A program made the position numbers and the translations under genes. From contig JAEEWG010000028.1 in the NCBI GenBank assembly GCA_016287245.1, positions 1 to 36,122 on the forward strand: a DNA stretch of 36,122 nucleotides, given 5' to 3'. The notes below the pieces were generated by a model, which saw nothing but the letters and a program-made list of their open reading frames with translations, did no database searches and was not told the origin of the DNA. Below, piece by piece: positions 14,515-23,901 of this stretch (positions within the stretch are counted from its first letter, which is position 1; each line of letters opens with the position of its first letter). Source of the stretch: Clostridia bacterium. Its GTDB lineage: Bacteria > Bacillota > Clostridia > Saccharofermentanales > Saccharofermentanaceae.

Positions 14515-15945
14515 ATGGGAAAAACGTTGCAGGACATTCAGAACATGATCAAAGAGCTGGGGATCAAGATGGTCGACTTTAAGCTGACCGATATCGATGG
14601 ACGCTGGAGACATCTGGCGATCCCGGCGGAAAGGCTTACTGAGAGCACGATGGAACAGGGCATCGGTTTCGACGGCAGTAACTATGGGTATGCGCCGGTC
14701 GAAAACAGTGACATGGTATTTATCCCTGTCCTCGATTCGGCGATCGTAGACCGCTACTGTGAAGTGCCGACACTCTCCATGATCGGCGACGTGCGTGTCA
14801 TCGCACTCCCGGAGAACAAGCCTTTTGACCAGTATCCGAGAAACGTGGCGATCCGTGCACTGGAGTACATGAAGGAGACGGGCGTTGCGGATAAGATGGT
14901 CATCGGACCGGAGTATGAGTTCTACATCTTCGACGATGTCCGCTATACGACGAATTACTACGACATGTCCACGAGCATCTATACGTCACAGGCGCACTAT
15001 GCTTCCGGAGACGAAATGAGCAACAACGGTTTCCAGGTCCTTCCGGGTGCCGGTTACCATAACAGCCTTCCGACGGATATCCGAAACGATATAAGAAGCC
15101 GCATGTGCCTCGCGATGGGCGAATGGGGCATCGGGGTCAAGTACCATCATCCGGAGGTCGGCGGATCCGGCCAGATGGAGATCGAAGTGGAGCTCGGAGA
15201 GATGTTAAAGCTCGCGGACGATACCATGGCGGCGAAGTATGTCATCAAGAACGAAGCGGTACAGGAAGGACTGACCGCGACATTCATGCCGAAGCCGCTC
15301 GCGGAAGAAGCGGGATCCGGCATGCACGTGCATATGCTCCTCTTTAAGGACGGAAAACCGGTATTCTACGATCCGGACGGATATGCGCAGCTGAGTGAGA
15401 CGGCACACTATTTCATGGGCGGACTTCTGAAGCATGCCAGATCTATCTGTGCCATCACGAATCCCTCGACGAACTCCTATAAGCGCCTGATCCCGGGCTA
15501 TGAGGCACCTGTTACGATCGGCTATGCCATGAGTAACCGCTCTGCCGTTATCCGTATCCCGGCCTATGCAAAGACCCCGGAGACCAAGCGTTTTGAACTG
15601 AGAAATCCGGATGCGACCTGTAATCCGTACTATGCCTATGCGGCGATCCTGATGGCTGGTCTGGATGGCATCAAGAACAGGATCGACCCGCATGCGAACG
15701 GCTGGGGCCCGTATGACTGTAATCTCTATACGCTTTCCGATGAGGAAAAAGCAAAGCTCACAGGACTTCCGGCATCTCTGGAAGAAGCGATCCGCGCCCT
15801 CGAGGAAGATCACGACTACTTAACGGCCGGCGGTGTTTTCCCGGAAAGACTTCTCAAGCAGCTTATCGAGAGAAATAAGAAGACGGCATCGAGGATCAGC
15901 AAACTTCCACATCCGATGGAATTTGCCATGTATTACGATCTGTAA
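14515..15945 (+). CDS. glnA: Glutamine synthetase, type I
   Basis: This 476-residue protein is full length for type I. It makes glutamine from glutamate, ammonia and ATP as a cytoplasmic dodecamer. Visible motifs include FDGSNYGYAP (50-59) in the N-terminal beta-Grasp domain, GPEYEFYIFD (residues 129-138), AGSGMHVHMLLF (the ATP/glutamate site), NPSTNSYKRLIPGYEAP, and NRSAVIRIP. The sequence NLYTLSDEE holds a tyrosine where adenylylated enzymes carry their target; whether it is modified here is unknown. GCAGGAGG precedes the ATG. The 84-base gap from the macrodomain gene holds a small GC hairpin (GCCCG/CGGGC) but no clear riboswitch. It ends at a terminator shared with the convergent ddl gene. 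Confidence 0.97.
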   Translation: MGKTLQDIQNMIKELGIKMVDFKLTDIDGRWRHLAIPAERLTESTMEQGIGFDGSNYGYAPVENSDMVFIPVLDSAIVDRYCEVPTLSMIGDVRVIALPENKPFDQYPRNVAIRALEYMKETGVADKMVIGPEYEFYIFDDVRYTTNYYDMSTSIYTSQAHYASGDEMSNNGFQVLPGAGYHNSLPTDIRNDIRSRMCLAMGEWGIGVKYHHPEVGGSGQMEIEVELGEMLKLADDTMAAKYVIKNEAVQEGLTATFMPKPLAEEAGSGMHVHMLLFKDGKPVFYDPDGYAQLSETAHYFMGGLLKHARSICAITNPSTNSYKRLIPGYEAPVTIGYAMSNRSAVIRIPAYAKTPETKRFELRNPDATCNPYYAYAAILMAGLDGIKNRIDPHANGWGPYDCNLYTLSDEEKAKLTGLPASLEEAIRALEEDHDYLTAGGVFPERLLKQLIERNKKTASRISKLPHPMEFAMYYDL

Positions 15946-15951
15946 ATACGG

Positions 15952-16012
15952 AAAACCCCACGCTGCATGTCGAAGGGCCTGCGCCCTGGAGAACCGCTCC
16001 GTGGGGTTTTTC
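15952..16012. terminator. Terminator between convergent glnA and ddl
   Basis: AAAACCCCACG (15952-15962) pairs with CGTGGGGTTTT (16000-16010). An inner AGGGC/GCCCT hairpin is present. A T-run follows on the plus strand, and the A-run at the 5' side gives a shorter T-run on the minus strand, so it can serve both genes. Confidence 0.88.
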
Positions 16013-16044
16013 TTTGCCTTTTTTTGAAGATTCGGGAAAAGATC

Positions 16045-17109
16045 TCAGCCTTTTCTGCTGGCGGAAAGGACCAGTTTCTCGCACAGATCTTCGTAGGAGA
16101 TGCCGATCGCTCTTGCCTCCTGCGGAATGAGGCTGTTCGGCGTCATGCCCGGGAGGTTATTGGCCTCGAGGCAGTAGAACCTGCCGTCTTCTTCCGACAG
16201 GATGAAGTCGACACGGGAATAGTTGCCGAGATTGAGAGCGTTGTGAACAGCGACAGCAAGAGCCTGTGCTTCTTCGGTCTGTTCCGGAGAAAGAGGTGCC
16301 GGGCAGATCTCTTCGGTCGCATTGGCCTGATACTTGTTCTTGTAATCGTAGAATCCCTGCTTCGGACGGATCTCGATGATCGGCAGAGCTTGTCCGTCTA
16401 ATACACCGATGGAGAACTCACGGCCGTGGATCATCTTCTCGATGAGGCAGGTGCTCTCATACTTGGTGGAATAGGTGATCGCATCCGCCCACTCGCTTTC
16501 ATCGTGAACGATGGAAACACCGCAGCTGCTGCCGCAACCGATCGGCTTAACGACACACGGGAATCCGATCTGCTCTCTGACCATATCGATGGTTTGCTTT
16601 TTCGGGTCGAAGATCATCCATTCTGCAGTCGGGATAGAGAACTGAAGAAGAAGGGTCTTCGTCAGGTGCTTGTCCATCGCCAGTGCGCAGCCGAGATAGC
16701 CGGACCCGGTGTAAGGAACATCGATGCAGTCGAGGACAGCCTGAAGACGTCCGTTCTCGCCCATTCCGCCGTGGCAGCCGATGAAGACGGCGTCAGCCAT
16801 TTTGCAGAGATCGAGGACGCCGGGACCGATGAGCTCTTTTCTTCCCCCGTGGGAAGCGATCAGAGCGTCAAGGTCCGGTTCGGTCTCCGGAATCGAGTAG
16901 GAGAAGGTCTTGCCGGAAGAAGGCTTTACGAAGCAGGACGCAAGGTCAAAAGACCCGTCTTTTGCTTCCGCTTCCGGTACACCTTCGTATACATCCACAA
17001 AAGCCACCTCGTGACCTTTGGATAAAAGTGCGTTGGAAATAAGACTTGCCGAGCAGAGGGACACGTCGCGTTCCGGACTGATACCACCTGCTAATACGAT
17101 AACTCTCAT
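16045..17109 (-). CDS. ddl: D-alanine--D-alanine ligase
   Basis: This is a 354-residue ATP-grasp enzyme. The ATG at 17109 is chosen because GGGAGG sits about nine bases upstream on the minus strand; an in-frame TTG at 17130 lies ahead of that site. Motifs are VIVLAGGISPERDVSL (3-18), CHGGMGENGRLQ, PYTGSGYLGCALAMDKHLTK, and EIRPKQGFYDYKNKY, the omega-loop form of D-Ala-D-Ala rather than D-lactate ligases. It joins two D-alanines for peptidoglycan stems, using the product of the alanine racemase encoded at 27967-29154. It is transcribed alone, facing glnA. Confidence 0.95.
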   Translation of the reverse strand: MRVIVLAGGISPERDVSLCSASLISNALLSKGHEVAFVDVYEGVPEAEAKDGSFDLASCFVKPSSGKTFSYSIPETEPDLDALIASHGGRKELIGPGVLDLCKMADAVFIGCHGGMGENGRLQAVLDCIDVPYTGSGYLGCALAMDKHLTKTLLLQFSIPTAEWMIFDPKKQTIDMVREQIGFPCVVKPIGCGSSCGVSIVHDESEWADAITYSTKYESTCLIEKMIHGREFSIGVLDGQALPIIEIRPKQGFYDYKNKYQANATEEICPAPLSPEQTEEAQALAVAVHNALNLGNYSRVDFILSEEDGRFYCLEANNLPGMTPNSLIPQEARAIGISYEDLCEKLVLSASRKG

Positions 17110-17177
17110 GTCAAAAGGACCTCCCTTCAATTTAAGGTGACACGTCCTGTCCTTTTAAGGGGCGGTCACACGAACTG

Positions 17178-17205
17178 ATTATACCTTATTTATTGAAATT
17201 GAAAA
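17178..17205 (-). promoter_or_regulatory. Probable promoter of ddl
   Basis: On the minus strand a perfect TATAAT reads from 17183 to 17178. TTTTCA (17205-17200) lies 16 bases upstream as a weak -35. The A/T-rich upstream tract may help. Confidence 0.5.
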
Positions 17206-17305
17206 AAGAAAATTGCCAATTGTAACCAAAGAGTAGGATTTTTCCGATGACGGCGGGACAGTACAATGGTATGATAATGGAGTATAAGTATGTGGAGGTC
17301 GCAAT

Positions 17306-19510
17306 ATGCTTGCAATTCTATATCTGATCATTGCCATCTTTTTTGGCACACAGCTGATCCGCTTCCTGATCCCGGATATCCGCCGTCTGTATGTGGGTAT
17401 CGCTGCGGACACTTCCTATATCGATCGTGTACCGACGATGCTGTTTCTGCTTCCGGCAGGAACTCTGGTCGGACTTCTTCTTACCTCCTGGATCACGTAC
17501 TTCCTGGCCTATGTGATGCACCCCTATATTCCTGCAGATACGGCGAACCTCCTGCCGGCCAATATCGTAGGAATGTGTATCTTCGCATATGCCGGCTGCC
17601 TGCTGTGGCAGAGATGCTTCCTGAGAAACTACCGCGATTCGCAGAAGGCGGGCGCGCCGAAGAAACTGGCGGATTTTCGCCGTCAGCCGGGCTCGCTGAT
17701 CTTCTACATCACGTCCATTATTCTGGTCGTTTCCGCCGCCTGCTTCGTATATTTTTATACCTGCTTCATGAAAAACGACACCATCTGTCTCGGATACTCG
17801 ATCTTCAGCGACTTTTCGCCGCACGTGGCGATCACATCCGGATTCGGCGTCGGCTCCAATTTCCCGACCCAGTATCCGCACTTTGCCGGAGATAACATCC
17901 AGTACCACTTCATGTTCTACTTCCTGACAGGTAACCTTGAAGCACTGGGTCTTCCGCTTGTCTGGGCGATCAACCTGCCGTCCATCCTCTGCATGGGCAG
18001 TGCGCTCACGCTCCTCGGTACGATGGCCGTGCTCCTTTCCTCAAGAAGAAGCGCATTCTTCTTCGCACCGGTACTGGTCCTTTTCCGCAGTGCGTGGAAC
18101 GTCTTCCATCAGGCTTCGGAACTTAAGTCGGCTCCGGGTGCCACATGGGGCTCCGTTTTCTCGTCCATCACGAAACAGTCCGCCTGGTACGGCTATACCT
18201 TCCGCGATGAGTGGGGACTATGGGCAGTCAATGTATATGCGAACCAGCGCCACCTCGCCATGGGCGTCGGCCTGGTCATCCTCTTTATCTTCATCTTCCT
18301 TCCGCACTTCCGCAGAATGTTCCTGCATCTGGGACGCACGAAGGGCGTGAAGGCAAAAGCGAAGAAGTTCTTTGCCTCCCGTGAGGCATGGATCGCCCGT
18401 ACCGCCGATCCGCTCCGTCCGTGGGGCGGCGTGATCCTGGCATCCCTGATCGCACTGGCGATGCCTTTCTTCCATGGCTCCTGCCTGATCTGCGCACTCC
18501 TAGTCCTCTTCGGCATGGCGATCTTCTCGGAGTTCCGTGCAGGCTACGCCGTCGTGGCTGCCGTATCAGTCCTTTCGGCGACGCTGCAGGCCAGATTCTT
18601 CGCCGGCGGAGCATCGAATGTCGCGAGCTTTAAGTATTACTTCGGCTTCGTCGTTCCGGAACTCGAAGGAAAATCGAAGGCCGGTTTCATGGATGTACTG
18701 AAAAGTACCGGCGCGATCATCAGCTACCTAAATAAGATGGGATTCCTGACTGTGATCATCCCGGCAGTTCTTTTCGTCGGACTTCTGATCTACGAACTGA
18801 TCCGCCACAAGAACCCATACCGCGCGATGCTTCTGATCCCGCTTTCTTTCCCGCTGATCTTCGCCTTCTACTGCCAGATCTCGCTGGAAGTTCTTGCTAA
18901 CCACAAATTCATCCAGGTCAGTTTCATTCTTTTCGATATCCTGATCGCCGGCGTGCTCGCAAATCTTCTTGCACTGCCGCTTGGAAATCTTAAGAGAAAG
19001 ACCTTTATCCCGATCCAGATCGCAGCTGCGGTCGTCTGCCTGCTTCTGACCTTCGGTCTTACCGCCACAGGTATCAGCGAGTGGTGCATCTACTATAACC
19101 TCAACACCCACAGCGGCGGATACGTCGAACTGCATCCGGATTCCGAGATCGCGGAATGGGTGTCGAAGAACACGGACGAGGACGATCTCTTCCTGACCCC
19201 GATGTGGTCCGTACATGACTTCTTCCTGAGCGGCAGAAGGATCTACTACGGCTGGCCGTATTTTGCATGGTCTGCCGGACACGATACCGCGACCCGCCAG
19301 ATCAACTACCAGTGGCTCCTCACCGGTTGTAACGGAAATATCGATGAGTTCCACCGCTACTGCAACGAGATGAACATCCGCTATGTCATCGCCTGCGGTG
19401 ACTACTACGGAAACGACGAGACAAGAGACTTCTACGACGAGGTCTTCTTCCACGAGAACCTGACCGAGGTCGTCACTTTCGATAACGGCATTACGATCTA
19501 CAAGGTGTGA
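17306..19510 (+). CDS. Large multi-pass membrane protein, GT-C glycosyltransferase-like
   Basis: This 734-residue protein has roughly twelve or more hydrophobic helices, from residue 2 to about 605, and a soluble C-terminal domain (about 610-734). The loop at about 166-200 contains DFSPHVAITSGFGVG and QYPHFAGDNIQYHF. Acidic and histidine residues after early helices are typical of GT-C membrane transferases that use polyprenyl-linked sugars, so this is the best guess. The C-terminal part has ELHPDSEIAEWVSKNT and YVIACGDYYG, as in other large GT-C proteins. Substrate is unknown. GGAGG sits seven bases before the ATG. The next gene begins one base after its stop. Confidence 0.72.
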   Translation: MLAILYLIIAIFFGTQLIRFLIPDIRRLYVGIAADTSYIDRVPTMLFLLPAGTLVGLLLTSWITYFLAYVMHPYIPADTANLLPANIVGMCIFAYAGCLLWQRCFLRNYRDSQKAGAPKKLADFRRQPGSLIFYITSIILVVSAACFVYFYTCFMKNDTICLGYSIFSDFSPHVAITSGFGVGSNFPTQYPHFAGDNIQYHFMFYFLTGNLEALGLPLVWAINLPSILCMGSALTLLGTMAVLLSSRRSAFFFAPVLVLFRSAWNVFHQASELKSAPGATWGSVFSSITKQSAWYGYTFRDEWGLWAVNVYANQRHLAMGVGLVILFIFIFLPHFRRMFLHLGRTKGVKAKAKKFFASREAWIARTADPLRPWGGVILASLIALAMPFFHGSCLICALLVLFGMAIFSEFRAGYAVVAAVSVLSATLQARFFAGGASNVASFKYYFGFVVPELEGKSKAGFMDVLKSTGAIISYLNKMGFLTVIIPAVLFVGLLIYELIRHKNPYRAMLLIPLSFPLIFAFYCQISLEVLANHKFIQVSFILFDILIAGVLANLLALPLGNLKRKTFIPIQIAAAVVCLLLTFGLTATGISEWCIYYNLNTHSGGYVELHPDSEIAEWVSKNTDEDDLFLTPMWSVHDFFLSGRRIYYGWPYFAWSAGHDTATRQINYQWLLTGCNGNIDEFHRYCNEMNIRYVIACGDYYGNDETRDFYDEVFFHENLTEVVTFDNGITIYKV

Positions 19511-19511
19511 G

Positions 19512-20840
19512 ATGAATAAGGTGGACCGGCAAATCTATGATGTGATCGTGATCGGCGCAGGTCCTTCCGGCATGATGGCTGCTCTTACCGCTTCTTCGGA
19601 AGGTGCGAAGGTCCTTCTTCTTGAGAAGAACCCTTCCCCGGGTAAGAAGCTCCTTCTTACGGGACACGGACGCTGCAACATCACGAACATCCGCATCATG
19701 GACAATTACCGGGAGACCTACCACGAAAATGCCAGGTTTATAACGAGCGCACTGCACGCTTTCTCTCCAGAGGACGTGCGTGCGTTTTTCGCATCGATCG
19801 GCATCCCGACCCACGAAGAAGACGCCGGCAGGATCTTCCCGGACAGCCAGAAAGCTTCTGATGTCTGCTTCGCGCTGGAAGACGCAGTCAGAAAAAGCGG
19901 GACCGAACTTCTCACGGAAGCGGCCGTGACTTCTGTTTCCCCGGTAAAAGATCCGTCCGGGGATCTCTGGTGCGTGAAGACGAAAGACAGTGAGTATAAA
20001 GGCAGAGCCGTCGTGCTCGCAAGTGGCGGCAAGAGCTTTCCGCATACCGGCTCCACGGGAGACGGTTACAGGATCGCGGAAAACATGGACCATGAGATCA
20101 CTCCGATCCGCCCGGCGCTGGCGCCGCTATTTCTAGCCTCGTTTTCGGATCCGATGACGGACCGCTGCGAAGACTGCGGCGCGGAGTTTACTCTCGCCGG
20201 GATCACACTTCCCGATGTCGGGACAGCGCTTTCCGTCGACGGGAAGACCGTGGCCCGATCAAGGGGAGATCTTCTTTTTACCCATCAGGGCGTAAGCGGT
20301 CCTTCGGCCATGAGCCTTTCGAGATATCTTCCGACGGATACGGGAAAATATCCGGAAGGGAAAGTCCGCCTGATCGTCGATCTTCTGCCGGATATATCCG
20401 AAGAAGAGGCAGGGAAGAATCTTCTTTCCGCCATGACGGAAAACCCGAACCGCCACATGAAGCGACTCCTTTGTGAGACATTCCATTTCCAGGAGAAGAT
20501 CGCCCTGCTCCTTTTAGGGGAGACGATGGATCTTTCGGCCAATCTGGTGACGAAGAAGATGCGAAATCAGATCACGGAAAAGATCAAGAGAAGTTCTTTT
20601 GACATAGAAAAATGCACACCGCTCGATATGGCCTATGTAACGGCGGGCGGTGTCAGCGTCCGGCAGATCGATCCGAAGACGATGGGATCGAAGGTAAAGG
20701 AAGGACTTTTCTTCTGCGGCGAAGTCATAGATATCGACGGCATCTCCGGAGGATATAACCTTCAGAATGCATGGTCAACAGGACGTGCGGCAGGACTTTC
20801 CGCAGCTGCTTTCAGCCGGCGTGAAGAACGCAGAGGATGA
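19512..20840 (+). CDS. NAD(P)/FAD-dependent oxidoreductase, BaiN/HI0933 family
   Basis: This is a 442-residue flavoprotein. The Rossmann FAD motif GAGPSG is at 15-20, followed by LLEKNPSPGKKLLLTGHGRCN (split signature of the HI0933 family), a middle domain, and the C-terminal FAD contact GEVIDIDGISGGYNLQNAWSTG. Members include BaiN of bile-acid metabolism and RdsA, but many have unknown substrates, so no specific reaction is assigned. The start lies one base after the GT-C-like gene and reads AAGGTG upstream, so the two are probably translated together. The 3' end overlaps the convergent EamA gene by 29 bases. Confidence 0.9.
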   Translation: MNKVDRQIYDVIVIGAGPSGMMAALTASSEGAKVLLLEKNPSPGKKLLLTGHGRCNITNIRIMDNYRETYHENARFITSALHAFSPEDVRAFFASIGIPTHEEDAGRIFPDSQKASDVCFALEDAVRKSGTELLTEAAVTSVSPVKDPSGDLWCVKTKDSEYKGRAVVLASGGKSFPHTGSTGDGYRIAENMDHEITPIRPALAPLFLASFSDPMTDRCEDCGAEFTLAGITLPDVGTALSVDGKTVARSRGDLLFTHQGVSGPSAMSLSRYLPTDTGKYPEGKVRLIVDLLPDISEEEAGKNLLSAMTENPNRHMKRLLCETFHFQEKIALLLLGETMDLSANLVTKKMRNQITEKIKRSSFDIEKCTPLDMAYVTAGGVSVRQIDPKTMGSKVKEGLFFCGEVIDIDGISGGYNLQNAWSTGRAAGLSAAAFSRREERRG

Positions 20841-21702
20841 TTCCCGTAAAGATGATGGATGCGCAGAACAGACGGTAGGCGATGCCTCTTTCGTGGAAAA
20901 CGAACTTGCCGCCTAAGATCGTGACGAAGCAGGCGCTCTGCTTGACGACAGTCATGACGGTGACACGGCTTTCAGGATCCGCGTTGGCGATAAATAGAGA
21001 AGCATCTCCGATCACGAACATGATGGCCATAAGCCAGATCCAGCCGTTCTTAAAGGCGCTTTTGCTGATCTTCGTTCTCGTGACGAGCACGTAGAGAATA
21101 TAGAGGACTAAAAGGAAGAACATATACCAGAACTGCATCTGGGAACTGTTGATATCTTTCATCAGGATCTTGTCGAGAAGACCCGATACAGAATTCAGGA
21201 TACAGGAACCGAACGCAAGAAGAACGAACTTCGTGCGGCTGCCTTCGGAAGAAGGCTCTTTGGAAGAAGGCGCTGAATCCTCAGTCTCTTTCTTCCCGAA
21301 AAACTTGAACTTTAAAGCCAGAAGTCCGAAAGCGACGAGCGCAAGACCTAAGACCTGGTTCCAGAGAAGCACCTCGTGGAGAACGATGACACCCATGAGC
21401 GTTCCGAGCAGCACACGTGAAAGATCAAGTACGCCGTAAAGACTGACGGGCAGGTGCTTCAGTGCGTAAAAGCCCATGATCCATGCCAGGAAGATCGAAA
21501 AGGACTTGATGAGGATCAGACCGTACTGATATGGCGCAAGGCCCATGGCGGAAGGCGCACGGGGCGTGACGATCAGAAAACCGATCAGGGTATAGATGAG
21601 CAGAACTTCCATAACGGAATTTCTATCCATCGCTTTTTTCTTGCTGATCTCACGGCCGCCTTTTAAAAGACCGTATACCAGCGTCAGAAGGATCCAGATC
21701 AT
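20812..21702 (-). CDS. EamA/DMT family transporter
   Basis: This protein has about 296 residues and ten predicted helices in two five-helix halves around a polar linker (roughly residues 145-160, Ser/Glu-rich), which is typical of DMT permeases. LPVSLYGVLDLSRVLLGTLMG ends the first half and VKQSACFVTILGGKFVFHE the second; these are the EamA repeat signatures. Substrate cannot be told. ATG 21702 is preferred because GGAG lies ten bases upstream; an in-frame GTG at 21732 adds ten residues and remains possible. It is divergent from the beta-propeller gene and overlaps the BaiN-like gene at its 3' end. Confidence 0.85.
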   Translation of the reverse strand: MIWILLTLVYGLLKGGREISKKKAMDRNSVMEVLLIYTLIGFLIVTPRAPSAMGLAPYQYGLILIKSFSIFLAWIMGFYALKHLPVSLYGVLDLSRVLLGTLMGVIVLHEVLLWNQVLGLALVAFGLLALKFKFFGKKETEDSAPSSKEPSSEGSRTKFVLLAFGSCILNSVSGLLDKILMKDINSSQMQFWYMFFLLVLYILYVLVTRTKISKSAFKNGWIWLMAIMFVIGDASLFIANADPESRVTVMTVVKQSACFVTILGGKFVFHERGIAYRLFCASIIFTGIILCVLHAG

Positions 21703-21750
21703 CGGAAAAACACTCCATATCAGCAGACTCACAGGGATTGACCGTTAGAA

Positions 21751-21780
21751 ATAATAGAACAAAGAGAGTTCTTTTGTAAA
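21751..21780 (-). promoter_or_regulatory. Promoter of the EamA gene
   Basis: On the minus strand TTTACA (21780-21775) and TATTAT (21756-21751) are 18 bases apart. Start of transcription would be near 21744, which would put the GTG at 21732 within a very short leader. Confidence 0.6.
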
Positions 21781-21859
21781 CGAAGAAAGCACTGTCAAAG
21801 TGACGAAAATACATATCCCATTCTGTACCAGAACGCTCTGATTTTTTTGATGTTTCCGC

Positions 21860-21897
21860 AAAAAAAGCGCCGACCGACACCATCGGTATGCTTTTTT
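21860..21897. terminator. Orphan terminator-like hairpin in a divergent intergenic region
   Basis: AAAAAAGC pairs with GCTTTTTT over an inner ACCGA/TCGGT stem. No gene ends here: both neighbours point away. It may end a short RNA or act as an attenuator before the beta-propeller gene. Confidence 0.6.
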
Positions 21898-21931
21898 GTG
21901 CATCTTTTCCGTATCGAAATGGAAATCTTTG

Positions 21932-21940
21932 TGATACTAT
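21932..21940 (+). promoter_or_regulatory. Extended -10 promoter of the beta-propeller gene
   Basis: TGATACTAT matches the extended -10 form (TGn followed by a -10 box). No good -35 is seen. It lies downstream of the orphan hairpin and 47 bases before the ATG. Confidence 0.45.
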
Positions 21941-21987
21941 ATGAAAATATGAGAGTGAATGGTAGCATCGCATGAGGAAGATCACTA

Positions 21988-23901
21988 ATGAAAAGACCTG
22001 AAAACGTACGATATGAAAACCAGTTCTACAGACCACGTCGTGTGAATAACAACGGCCTGTACATCCTGTTCCTCGTCACTGCAGTACTTGTAGTTACGAC
22101 GATCATTCTTGCCATAGTTACTCTGACCAAGTCGAAAAAGACTTTAAAAGAAACGACTCCTTCGTCCGCAAGCGAGCCGGTCGTTACCAATGAAGAGGGC
22201 GAAGTGATCTCCAGTTCCGGGATCATGGTCATGACACCGTCCCCGACACCGGCACCGACGATCGAAGAGTATCAGAATCCGATCCTTTATCCTGCAAAAG
22301 CGAAGATGGATGTCACCATCGGTACCCCGAAGGAGGAATACTCTCCTTCCGGACGCGGCGCTACGCAGGTCGTCTATAGCGAAGAAGCGAAGGTCAATGA
22401 TTATAACCGCGCAGATCCGATCCATTTCGCTGACCCGCTTTACTATCAGCAGGTGCCGGGTATCCTTACCTTCCGCGGAACGAATTTCCGTAACTGCGCA
22501 TCCTGGGGAACTTTCTCCTTAGATCCGAGCAAAGAACAGCACCTCGAGCAGGTCTGGGAATATAACGGACTGGAGTGGAAGAAGTCCTCTTCATGGGACT
22601 TCTCCTGGAGCGGTACCGGCTGGACAGGACAGCCTCTGGCAGTTAAGTGGCCGATGAAGGTCCAGCAGATGATGAACATTTATCCGGAAAAGAGATCGAA
22701 AGAAGGTCTTACCGAGATCATCGTCGCAGCCATGGACGGCTATGTCTATTTCTTTGATAAGGATGACGGACAGAAGACGAGAGATCCGCTCAAGGTCGGC
22801 GCGACCATCAAGGGAACCGCTTCCATCGACCCGAGAGGCTATCCGATCCTCTATGTCGGACAGGGCGACGATAACGGCGAGAAGGGCCAGATCGGCTTCC
22901 GTATCTACAGCCTTCTGAACTTTGAACTTCTGCACTTCCAGAATGGTCTGGATTCCCGTGCATACAGATCTTCCTGGGGCGCATGTGACTCCTCTCCGAT
23001 CATCTGCGGAGAAGCGGATACACTCATCTACCCGAATGAGAACGGCATGATCTATACCGTCAAGCTCAACACCAAGTTCAACGAAGATACCGGCGTGCTG
23101 ACGATGGCTCCTCAGACGATCGCCTATAAGTACATCTTTAACGGTGTCGAGGGCAAGCAGCTCGGTATCGAGAGCTCCATGGCCATTTACGACCACTACG
23201 GCTGGTGTACCGATAACGCAGGTAACCTCATCTGCATTGACTTAAACACATTAAGCCTCGTATGGTCTAGAAAACTCGACGATGACTCGGACGTAACGCC
23301 GGTCATCGAAGAGGATAACGGACATGTATATCTCTACACCGGTACAGAAGTTGACTGGCAGAAGGATATCGTCGGTAACTATCAGGGCGCTTCCTTCACA
23401 TATAAGATCGATGCCATGACAGGAAATACCGTATGGTCCACTTCCGTAGACTGCTGGACGAAGAACGCGGCAAATTCCGGTGATGACGTCAACGGCGGCA
23501 TGCTGGGAACACCGATCATCGGTAAGGGTTCGATCTCCAATCTCGTTATCTTCTCCTACTGCATGACGCAGGGCACAGGAAGCGGCAACCGTCTCGTAGC
23601 CTTTGATAAGACCACAGGTAATACCGTCTGGAAGTACGACATGAAGTTCTACTCCTGGAGTTCGCCGGTAGATATCTACGACGATAACGGTAATGCGTAT
23701 ATCGTAGTCTGTGACAGTTACGGTCAGGTGCATATGGTAGATGCAACAGATGGTTCCCGTCTCTGCTATATTAAGATGCAAAGAACGAAGGACATTCCGG
23801 AGCAGGAGTACCACAACGTGGAATCTTCTCCGATCGTGGTAGACGGCATGCTTGTCGTAGGTACCCGCGGAAACTCGGTTTTCGGGGTGAAGATATCATG
23901 A
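21988..23901 (+). CDS. Membrane-anchored PQQ-type beta-propeller protein
   Basis: This is a 637-residue protein. Residues 15-40 form a membrane helix after an Arg-rich start, then a Ser/Pro/Thr linker (TPSPTPAPT, about 75-85), so the body lies outside the membrane. The rest is a repeat protein with many YVYFFDKDDG, LICIDLNTLSLVWSRKL and RLVAFDKTTGNTVWKY blades, the pattern of PQQ-enzyme/WD-like propellers. No catalytic residues of quinoprotein dehydrogenases were seen, so a scaffold or binding role is more likely. GAGGAAG precedes the ATG. Its stop overlaps the next start (ATGA). Confidence 0.85.
   Translation: MKRPENVRYENQFYRPRRVNNNGLYILFLVTAVLVVTTIILAIVTLTKSKKTLKETTPSSASEPVVTNEEGEVISSSGIMVMTPSPTPAPTIEEYQNPILYPAKAKMDVTIGTPKEEYSPSGRGATQVVYSEEAKVNDYNRADPIHFADPLYYQQVPGILTFRGTNFRNCASWGTFSLDPSKEQHLEQVWEYNGLEWKKSSSWDFSWSGTGWTGQPLAVKWPMKVQQMMNIYPEKRSKEGLTEIIVAAMDGYVYFFDKDDGQKTRDPLKVGATIKGTASIDPRGYPILYVGQGDDNGEKGQIGFRIYSLLNFELLHFQNGLDSRAYRSSWGACDSSPIICGEADTLIYPNENGMIYTVKLNTKFNEDTGVLTMAPQTIAYKYIFNGVEGKQLGIESSMAIYDHYGWCTDNAGNLICIDLNTLSLVWSRKLDDDSDVTPVIEEDNGHVYLYTGTEVDWQKDIVGNYQGASFTYKIDAMTGNTVWSTSVDCWTKNAANSGDDVNGGMLGTPIIGKGSISNLVIFSYCMTQGTGSGNRLVAFDKTTGNTVWKYDMKFYSWSSPVDIYDDNGNAYIVVCDSYGQVHMVDATDGSRLCYIKMQRTKDIPEQEYHNVESSPIVVDGMLVVGTRGNSVFGVKIS

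Noticed and set aside
15967..17025. Plus-strand frames opposite ddl
   Set aside because: The minus strand encodes a full D-Ala-D-Ala ligase; the plus frames are shadows.
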